Shown here: one piece after another, positions 55,402 through 64,000 of the stretch | Numbering within the stretch: position 1 is the first letter of the stretch | How the letters are laid out: every line of letters starts with the position of its first letter | Assembly (NCBI RefSeq): GCF_000697965.2 | Contig: NZ_CP015880.1 | Span: 930,001 to 994,000 of the forward strand | Source of the DNA: Ensifer adhaerens | Lineage (GTDB): Bacteria > Pseudomonadota > Alphaproteobacteria > Rhizobiales > Rhizobiaceae | Direction: 5' to 3' | Length of the DNA: 64,000 bases | The notes under the pieces: generated by a model | What the model was told of the DNA's origin: nothing | What the model saw: only the letters and a program-made list of their open reading frames with translations | The model's database searches: none | Made by a program: the position numbers and the translations under genes

Positions 55402-56601
55402 TTAGTCGTTCGCCGTTACCTTGACGCCGAGCACCGACGGGATGGTGTTCGGCGCGCCCATGGCGGCACCCATGATCATCGGGAACGGAACCGGCTTTTC
55501 CGGTGCCGCGCTGATCGTCAGGCTCTTCGGGCCATCGAGATAGGCGTTGACGGCAGCCGACACCTGGTTCTGCAGTTCCGGCACGTTGAGCTGCGCCATC
55601 ATGATCGGCACCAGGCCCTTCAGCGACTGTGCCATCTGCTCACCGGTCACGCCCTGCTGCGAGCCGGCATAGTCGAGCGCCTTCTTGGTGATCGAGGCGT
55701 CGTCGAAGCGGATTTCGGCGCTGTTGAAGGTCAGCTGCTGCATGAGGCCCATCATGGCGAGACCCATCGCCTGGTTGGCCTCTTCCTTGTTCGGATTGGC
55801 TTCGGCAGCCTTCATCGCTTCCTGCATCGATTTGACGAAGGCAAGCGTGTAGCCGGAGATGTCGAGAGCGAAGTTCAACCGGCCGACATTCTTGAAGTCG
55901 AGTGCATATTCTTCGAGCGCGACATTGCCGCTTTCGACTTCCCAGCTGCCCTTCATCGTCAGGGCGCCGTCGATGGTGGTGAGGCCGAGCTTTTCGATCG
56001 CCTCTTTGGTCTTGGCGTCCTCGACCGACGACAGGTCGGCCTTGATGCCGGAAGCGGTCGCGTCGAAGTCGAAGCCGGCGTCATTTTCCTGGCGCGCGAG
56101 GTTGGCTTCGGTGCTTTCGAGCGAGAAGACTTCCTTGCCCTTGGAGCTGACGGCGATCGGGCCGGTGCTGGCGCTTTCATAGAGAATGATGTCGTTGATC
56201 GTTCCGCCGGTCGCATTGGCCGGGATCGTCAGGCCGGAGAGCAGGATGTCCTTGACGGAAATGGCACCCTCGTCCTGGCTGACATTGACGTCGGGGAACG
56301 AAACAGTTTCGGCGTAATAGCCGCCGCCTTCGGTCTCCTCGACGCCCTCAAAGGTCAGGTCCCCGATATTCAGGTCCACAGCGTCGCCCGGCTGGCTCGC
56401 GACCTTCAGCTTCACGCCGGTCACCGTCACCTTGTCGCCGTCGACTTCGGCCTTGTCATAGGTGATCGAGGTGCCGTTCGCGTTCGTCGCTGCGTCGAGT
56501 TTCTTCATCAAATCGGCGCCATCGAGCGCGAAGGCCGGGCCGGTCAGCGTGAGAAGCGCGGCGCTCGCCATCATCAGGCGGATCTTGCGCGTGTGCATCA
56601 T
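55402..56601 (-). CDS. Exported protein of unknown function
   Basis: 399 residues with a signal peptide (MMHTRKIRLMMASAALLTLT, cleaved after AFA). The mature part alternates short beta segments of regular length (VTVTGVKLKV, ISVKDILLSGLTIPANATGG, GALTMKGSWEVESGNVALEE) with acidic residues, then a long helical middle (about 250-300). It resembles exported rhizobial proteins of DUF945-like type, but I cannot confirm a family. Isolated, with a hairpin at its end. Likely periplasmic. Confidence 0.8.
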   Translation of the reverse strand: MMHTRKIRLMMASAALLTLTGPAFALDGADLMKKLDAATNANGTSITYDKAEVDGDKVTVTGVKLKVASQPGDAVDLNIGDLTFEGVEETEGGGYYAETVSFPDVNVSQDEGAISVKDILLSGLTIPANATGGTINDIILYESASTGPIAVSSKGKEVFSLESTEANLARQENDAGFDFDATASGIKADLSSVEDAKTKEAIEKLGLTTIDGALTMKGSWEVESGNVALEEYALDFKNVGRLNFALDISGYTLAFVKSMQEAMKAAEANPNKEEANQAMGLAMMGLMQQLTFNSAEIRFDDASITKKALDYAGSQQGVTGEQMAQSLKGLVPIMMAQLNVPELQNQVSAAVNAYLDGPKSLTISAAPEKPVPFPMIMGAAMGAPNTIPSVLGVKVTAND

Positions 56602-59324
<2,723 letters not shown>

Positions 59325-59332
59325 CCGGGATA

Positions 59333-59378
59333 AGGAGAGCCATGCGGTCGAGAGGCCGCGTGGCTCCTGTTTCGTTTT
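59333..59378 (+). terminator. Terminator after parC
   Basis: A 13-15 bp stem with one bulge (59333-59347 with 59356-59368), then TTTCGTTTT. Confidence 0.8.
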
Positions 59379-59497
59379 GGCGCAGTTTGGCGCAATCTCT
59401 TAAATCATTGGAAATCCAAATGAAACGCAGGCGCAACTGGCGCTTGTAAGCCGGAAGGCTATAATGGATCACTGCGCGTCCAACAGGGATGACAGCG

Positions 59498-59911
59498 ATG
59501 CCGAATGCCACAGCCCTTGATGACGTCCTGCTGGCCCTTGCCCACCCGGTCCGCCGCCGGATGTTCGAGATCCTTTTTGCCGGTGAGGCGCGCGTCGCCG
59601 ATATTGCCGTAGCCGTCGCGGTAACCCGCGAAGAGCTGGAGACGCACATCGCGCTCCTGGAGGCTGCAGGCCTCGTCACCCGCCTCAAACGGCGCGACGG
59701 CGACGCCTTGATCGGCAATCCGGCGCCGTTGAGCGTCGCGGCCACCTGGATCAACACCAACCGCGAACTGTGGGTCATGCGCGTAGAGATGCCCGGCGTC
59801 CGCCCGGCTTCGCTGGGACAGCCGCAGGAGCCGTTGCCGGTGCGCGATCGGGGCGTCGACCACAAGCAGCGTCGTCCGCGGCCCAGCGGTCAGCGCGACG
59901 ACAAGTCTTGA
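59498..59911 (+). CDS. ArsR-type winged-helix regulator
   Basis: 137 residues. The N-terminal half has the ArsR/SmtB-like helix-turn-helix: LALAHPVRRRMFEILFAGEA, then THIALLEAAGLVTRLKRRDG as recognition helix and wing. No Cys metal-binding motif, so metal sensing is unlikely. The last 40 residues are a disordered, Arg/Gln/Pro-rich tail. ATG 59498 follows AGGGATGACAGCG. Targets unknown; convergent with the DMT transporter gene. Confidence 0.82.
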   Translation: MPNATALDDVLLALAHPVRRRMFEILFAGEARVADIAVAVAVTREELETHIALLEAAGLVTRLKRRDGDALIGNPAPLSVAATWINTNRELWVMRVEMPGVRPASLGQPQEPLPVRDRGVDHKQRRPRPSGQRDDKS

Positions 59912-59917
59912 ACAGCG

Positions 59918-60814
59918 TTACTCGGCGCAGGCAACGGCCGCTCTCAGCGAGCGGCTGCGCAACTGCCAAAGCGAATGGCCGATCAGCGCGAAGACGAGAA
60001 TCGAGCCGCCGATCAGCGTCTGCGTTGTCGGCGTTTCAGCGAAGACCATCCAGACCCAGATCGGCGCGAGAATAGTCTCTAGCAGATAGAACATGCCCAC
60101 TTCCGGGGCTGAGAGATAACGCGGCCCGGTCGCAAGGCAGAAGAAGGCGAGCGGGATCATCACCAGGCCGTTGAAGAGGATGTAGCCGGGGGCGGCGATC
60201 GTGAAGCCGCCTGCCGGCAGCATCAGGAGAGCGACGGCCGCCGGGAAGATCGCCGTCACCAGCGGCACCAGCGCCATGTCGCGCTTGCTCGCACGGCTGA
60301 TCGTAATCGCGCTTGCCAGCAGAAAGGCGGAGGATGCCGCCATGGCGTCGCCGAAGAGGTGACCGCTTTCCAGTCCGTCCTGGACGATCAGCCCGACGCC
60401 GAGCACCATGACCAGCATGGTCACGAGCGTCGCGTTCGATGGTCTCTCCTTCAGAAAGATCCAGGAGAGGATGGCGGCAAACATCGAGGTGAAGGCGAGG
60501 ATGAAGACCACATTCGCCGTCGAGGTGTTGAAGACGGCGAGCAGGAACGTGCAGGAATTGATTCCGTAGAAGACGCCGACCAAAAGGCCGGTCTTGCCCG
60601 GCAGCAGCGAAATCTCCCGGCCGAGCACCCGGTTGAGTACGAACCAGGCGCCGAGCGCGATCACGAAAGTCGACAGGCTGCGCACGGCGAGCAGCGACCA
60701 GACGTCGCCGCCGGCGGATCGGATGAGCGGAATGTCGAAGGAGAGGGCAAGGCCGCCGAGGCCGGTGATGGCAAGGCCGCGCCGGTGCATCGCGGCATCG
60801 GAAGATGAACTCAA
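59918..60814 (-). CDS. EamA/DMT family transporter
   Basis: 298 residues, ten predicted membrane helices in two EamA repeats; the first ends near SWIFLKERPS, the family ExxxxP motif, and the second near TPTTQTLIGGSILVFALIGH. Typical small-metabolite exporter. The substrate cannot be read. Its start is three bases past the bpt gene stop, so bpt and this gene are likely one transcript. Confidence 0.9.
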   Translation of the reverse strand: MSSSSDAAMHRRGLAITGLGGLALSFDIPLIRSAGGDVWSLLAVRSLSTFVIALGAWFVLNRVLGREISLLPGKTGLLVGVFYGINSCTFLLAVFNTSTANVVFILAFTSMFAAILSWIFLKERPSNATLVTMLVMVLGVGLIVQDGLESGHLFGDAMAASSAFLLASAITISRASKRDMALVPLVTAIFPAAVALLMLPAGGFTIAAPGYILFNGLVMIPLAFFCLATGPRYLSAPEVGMFYLLETILAPIWVWMVFAETPTTQTLIGGSILVFALIGHSLWQLRSRSLRAAVACAE

Positions 60815-60817
60815 TTT

Positions 60818-61606
60818 CTAACCCGTTTTCGTAGGAGCGGCTTCCAGGGTGGTGTCTCCGCCTTCATAGCGCTCCCAGCCACGGGCCATGAGGTGCTCTT
60901 GCGGCAAAAACTTTGTTTTATACCCCATCTTGCGCGAGCCTTTCACCCAGTAGCCGAGATAGACGTGGGGAAGGCCGCGCTCCCGGGCGCGGCGAATGTG
61001 ATCGAGAATCATGAAGGTGCCGAGCGACCGCTCTTCCTGCGTCGGGTCGAAGAAGGAGTAGACCATCGACAGTCCGTCGCCCATGCGGTCGGTGAGCGCC
61101 GCAGCGATCAGCGGCCCGCGTGCCTTCTCGCTGACGCCGTCGCCTTCGACCCTCAGGCGATATTCGATGATCTTGGTGTGCACATGGGTGTCCTCGACCA
61201 TCATCGCATAGTCGAGCACCGACATGTCCGACATGCCGCCCTTCTGGTGGCGTCGGTCGAGGTATCGGCGGAAGAGGTTGTACTGCTCGCTCGACGGCTC
61301 GGCCGGATATTCCGCCGAGATCACGTCGTGATTGGCGGCAAGCACCCGGCGCATGGAACGGGTGGGCTTGAACTCGTTGGCGAGGATGCGCACCGAAATA
61401 CAGGCGCGGCAGGTCTCGCAAGCCGGGCGATAGGCGATGTTCTGCGAGCGTCGGAAGCCGCCTTGCGTCAGGAGATCATTGAGCTCGGGCGCGCGCTCGC
61501 CCACCATGTGGGTGAAAACCTTCCGCTCCATCTCGTTCGGCAGATAAGGGCAGGCTGCCGGCGCAGTCAGATAAAATTGCGGAGACGGTGCGGTCTGTGT
61601 GTTCAT
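60818..61606 (-). CDS. bpt: Aspartate/glutamate leucyltransferase Bpt
   Basis: 262 residues. Adds Leu from Leu-tRNA to N-terminal Asp or Glu, making N-end-rule substrates for ClpS/ClpAP. Characteristic segments are [17 protein letters not shown], the Cys-rich [19 protein letters not shown] and [15 protein letters not shown]. Older annotations call it arginyl-tRNA-protein transferase (ate). Two Cys pairs near the N-terminus fit the family zinc or redox site. Confidence 0.95.
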   Translation of the reverse strand: MNTQTAPSPQFYLTAPAACPYLPNEMERKVFTHMVGERAPELNDLLTQGGFRRSQNIAYRPACETCRACISVRILANEFKPTRSMRRVLAANHDVISAEYPAEPSSEQYNLFRRYLDRRHQKGGMSDMSVLDYAMMVEDTHVHTKIIEYRLRVEGDGVSEKARGPLIAAALTDRMGDGLSMVYSFFDPTQEERSLGTFMILDHIRRARERGLPHVYLGYWVKGSRKMGYKTKFLPQEHLMARGWERYEGGDTTLEAAPTKTG

Positions 61607-61793
61607 CGAGTGCGGAGGTCACTCTTCGCGCTGTGGTTCATGACAGTAGCATGGCGCAAGAATGGAAAACGTCAACTCACTCGTTTGCCGCTTCCGCCTG
61701 CGCCGGCCGATATTTTAGTGGTGACCACAATAGGTGGCGGCGGTGAGGCGGAAAACACCGCCTTACGCTTTCAGCTCTATGCCTGCGCCGGTT

Positions 61794-62258
61794 TCAATAC
61801 ATGTCGCGGCGCACCGTGACGGTACCGATCAGCAGGTCGTGCAGCAGGCGGCTGCGGTCGGTGAAAAGGCCGATCAGCAGGATCAGCGGCGTCAGCAGCG
61901 CGTTGGCGATCCAGAAGATGACGAGGTGGACGATCGCCGTCAGGAAGTCCATCGGGCGTCCATCAGTTCGAGCAATCGCCAGGCCCATCAAGCGCATACC
62001 GGGAGAGGCCTGTTCGCGGCCACCGACCGTCAGGCCGAAATAGAGCATGGCGACGATCGCAAAGAGCGCCGGATAAAGCATGAAGCCGAGGCCGAGCGTC
62101 AAGATGCCGAGGAAGAAGACGACGACCGCCGCGGGGATCCAGAGGAGCGCGATGATCGCGTAATCGAGCAGAAAGGCAAAGACGCGTCGCGACAGCACGC
62201 CCTGATAGGCGCGCCAGTCATTGCTCGGCAGCCTCAGTTCTTCGTTGTGCATGGTCAT
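61794..62258 (-). CDS. RDD family membrane protein
   Basis: 154 residues with three to four hydrophobic helices. The RDD-type first helix is RRVFAFLLDYAIIALLWIP (Arg then Asp), followed by FGLTVGGREQASPGMRLMGLAIAR, the family G-x-S-x-G-M block, and a final DRSRLLHDLLIGTVTVRR. Function of RDD proteins is little known. It lies between bpt and hemB, as in other rhizobia I recall. Confidence 0.88.
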   Translation of the reverse strand: MTMHNEELRLPSNDWRAYQGVLSRRVFAFLLDYAIIALLWIPAAVVVFFLGILTLGLGFMLYPALFAIVAMLYFGLTVGGREQASPGMRLMGLAIARTDGRPMDFLTAIVHLVIFWIANALLTPLILLIGLFTDRSRLLHDLLIGTVTVRRDMY

Positions 62259-62346
62259 CGGTCAAAAGCCTCGTTTGGTTGCAGCAAGGATATGGGATGG
62301 CATTCCCTGCAAAACAAGGATCGGAGCCGGGATCAAGCGGTGCGTT

Positions 62347-63363
62347 TCAGCGGCCTTTGGCGAGAATGCGGGCCACTTCGACCGCGAAGTAGCTGAGGAT
62401 GCCGTCGCAGCCGGCGCGCTTGAAGGCGAGCAGCGTTTCGAGCATCACCTTCTCGCCATCGATCCAGCCGTTGGCAGCCGCCGCCTTCACCTGCGAATAC
62501 TCGCCGGACACCTGGTAGGCAAAGACCGGCAGGCCGAAGGCTTCCTTCATCCGCCAGCAGATGTCGAGATAGGGAAGGCCTGGCTTCACCATCAGCATGT
62601 CGGCGCCTTCCTCGACGTCGAGGGCTGCGTCGCGGATCGCTTCGGTGCCGTTGGCCGGGTCGATGTAATAGGTCTTCTTGTCGCCCTTCAAAAGGCCGCC
62701 GGTGCCGATCGCCTCGCGATAGGGACCGTAGAAGCCGGAGGCGAACTTCGTCGCATAGGACATGATGCCGACATTCTGGTGGCCGTGAGCGTCGAGCGCC
62801 TGGCGGATGGCGCCGATGCGTCCGTCCATCATGTCGGAGGGGGCGATGATATCGGAGCCGGCGTCCGCCTGGGCGACGGCCGCCCTTGCGATCGTCTCGA
62901 CCGTCTCGTCGTTGACGATCTCGCCATTGCGCAGGATGCCGTCATGGCCGTGGCTGGTGAAGGGGTCGAGCGCGACGTCGGTGATGATGCCGATCTCAGG
63001 CACGGCTTTCTTGAAGGCGCGCGTCGCCTGGTTGATCAGGTTGTCGGCCGCAAGACTGTTGGAGCCGGTATCGTCGCGCAGCGACAGGTCGATGTTGGGG
63101 AAGGTGGCGATCGCCGGGATGCCGAGACCGGCCGCTTCCTTTACCGCTTCCACGGCCTTGTCGATGCTCATGCGGTTGACGCCCGGCATCGCGTCGATCG
63201 GCTGGATGATGTTCTCGCCCGGCACGATGAAGATCGGCCAGATCAGGTCGTCGACGGTCAGGCGGTTTTCCTGCACCAGCCGGCGCGTCCAGTCGGCCTT
63301 GCGGTTGCGGCGCATGCGGCGATGGCCGGTGACCCTGTCCACAAGATTTGTCCTGTCGTTCAT
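62347..63363 (-). CDS. hemB: Delta-aminolevulinic acid dehydratase
   Basis: 338 residues. Condenses two ALA molecules to porphobilinogen in haem synthesis. The Schiff-base Lys is in MLMVKPGLPYLD and SYATKFASGFYGP carries the second active-site Lys. The metal region reads DVALDPFTSHGHDG, Asp-rich without the Cys triad, so a Mg-type enzyme is expected, as in other rhizobia. ATG 63363 starts MNDRTNLVDRVTGHRRMRRN; upstream codons to 63462 are unlikely. Confidence 0.97.
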   Translation of the reverse strand: MNDRTNLVDRVTGHRRMRRNRKADWTRRLVQENRLTVDDLIWPIFIVPGENIIQPIDAMPGVNRMSIDKAVEAVKEAAGLGIPAIATFPNIDLSLRDDTGSNSLAADNLINQATRAFKKAVPEIGIITDVALDPFTSHGHDGILRNGEIVNDETVETIARAAVAQADAGSDIIAPSDMMDGRIGAIRQALDAHGHQNVGIMSYATKFASGFYGPYREAIGTGGLLKGDKKTYYIDPANGTEAIRDAALDVEEGADMLMVKPGLPYLDICWRMKEAFGLPVFAYQVSGEYSQVKAAAANGWIDGEKVMLETLLAFKRAGCDGILSYFAVEVARILAKGR

Positions 63364-63546
63364 CGCGCCGCGCCTTTCCCGTGAAAATCGTCGATAGCCA
63401 AGCGCTTTATCATGGGCTGGCCGCCATTGGGAACCGCGCGGCCGGCGAACCGGCTGCGGCATTTCTTCTCTTTAAGAGGAGCCGTGGGGGAGGGGACGGC
63501 GCGATGCCGCTGGCGGATGGCAAAGACCCGCCCTATCTTGCCGGCC

Positions 63547-63984
63547 ATGCTTCATGATTCTGCCCATGTGCCGAAACCGTCGCTGACCGAGATCCTCTTC
63601 GGTCTCTTTCTGCGTCTGGTCTCCGCCTCATGCATCTGGTTCGCGCTGAACTACTGGGCCATGCTGATCGGCTTTTCCCATGGCGGCGCCGGACGCTTCG
63701 ATCTCCTGACGCCGGAGTGGCGGGCGGCCGCAACCGCACTTGCCGTCATCTATCCGGTCGCCGCCCTCGGCCTGTGGCTGCTGGTCTCCTGGGGGCCGGT
63801 CGTCTGGGTGGTTGCGGCAGCCATCGAGATCGTGATGTACGAGTTCTATCCGGCCAGTTTCGGCGGCCGTCCGCTGCTGGTCGTGCTGCATGCGGCGGTT
63901 GCCGTTACCTTCGTTCTTTTCCGCGCGGCGATCTTCTACCAGCGCTGGCGGCTCGCCAGGCAGGTAAGGGTTGATTCACCCTGA
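63547..63984 (+). CDS. DUF6163-type small membrane protein
   Basis: 145 residues, four hydrophobic helices: LTEILFGLFLRLVSASCIWF, ALAVIYPVAALGLWLLVSW, VVWVVAAAIEIVMYEFYPAS and VVLHAAVAVTFVLFRAAIFY. The sequence fits the DUF6163 family of rhizobial inner membrane proteins. ATG 63547 (MLHDSAHVPKPS) is preferred; codons back to 63412 add an Arg-rich leader. Divergent from hemB. Function unknown. Confidence 0.85.
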   Translation: MLHDSAHVPKPSLTEILFGLFLRLVSASCIWFALNYWAMLIGFSHGGAGRFDLLTPEWRAAATALAVIYPVAALGLWLLVSWGPVVWVVAAAIEIVMYEFYPASFGGRPLLVVLHAAVAVTFVLFRAAIFYQRWRLARQVRVDSP

Positions 63985-64000
63985 GACAGGGTCGCCAAAT

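Overview
The window is a gene-dense, GC-rich stretch of alphaproteobacterial chromosome. Protein content and gene order point to the Rhizobiaceae, most likely Sinorhizobium/Ensifer: pepA-holC, moaD/moaE-pgsA-uvrC, lpiA-acvB, purM-purN, hdaA-ppk-ppx, rnd, aspS, parC, and bpt-RDD-hemB-DUF6163. The assignment comes from recognised families and remembered synteny, not from a database search. I saw no rRNA, tRNA, CRISPR array, complete insertion sequence or prophage. Most of the window is core housekeeping, with short accessory stretches between core blocks.

Layout. 0-8.4 kb: the end of pepA, holC, a galactose 1-dehydrogenase, a two-domain acetyltransferase, an ABC-F protein, two related small exported proteins, a MarR regulator and a degenerate GGDEF protein. 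8.6-13.1 kb: an unusual adenylation/carrier/membrane-acyltransferase fusion, a damaged DinB gene, a GST and ndk. 13.1-15.2 kb: a lipoprotein and a CGNR zinc-finger regulator, divergent from an orphan LivH-type permease across a perfect palindrome. 15.2-19.4 kb: moaE, moaD, pgsA, uvrC and a pteridine-reductase-like SDR. 19.8-23.2 kb: an Omp25/31-type outer membrane protein, then a GST, an RNase T2 lipoprotein, a cysteine-containing exported protein and rlmJ. 23.3-31.1 kb: a molybdopterin oxidoreductase, a CzcD-like metal exporter, NudK, and the acid-stress pair lpiA-acvB. 31.1-31.4 kb: an inverted-repeat element. 31.4-39.0 kb: purN/purM, a PerM/AI-2E permease, hdaA, ppk and ppx.

39.1-43.0 kb is an accessory block: phytase-like exported protein, AraC regulator, DUF2000 protein and a membrane-bound class III cyclase. 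Then come rnd, a Tat-exported multicopper oxidase, an MFS transporter and aspS. 49.4-55 kb is a second accessory block. It holds a deletion scar that joins the remains of a serine hydrolase and a TetR regulator, an orphan groEL with a small upstream gene, and a cytochrome P450 overlapping an HtrB/LpxL-like acyltransferase. The window closes with an exported protein of unknown function, parC, an ArsR regulator, a DMT transporter, bpt, an RDD membrane protein, hemB and a DUF6163 membrane protein.

Several genes work together. lpiA and acvB make and hydrolyse lysyl-phosphatidylglycerol, hdaA sits with the polyphosphate genes ppk/ppx, and moaD and moaE form molybdopterin synthase. The least explained items are the 866-residue A-PCP-acyltransferase fusion, the P450/acyltransferase pair, the RNase T2 lipoprotein operon and the palindrome-controlled CGNR/permease pair.
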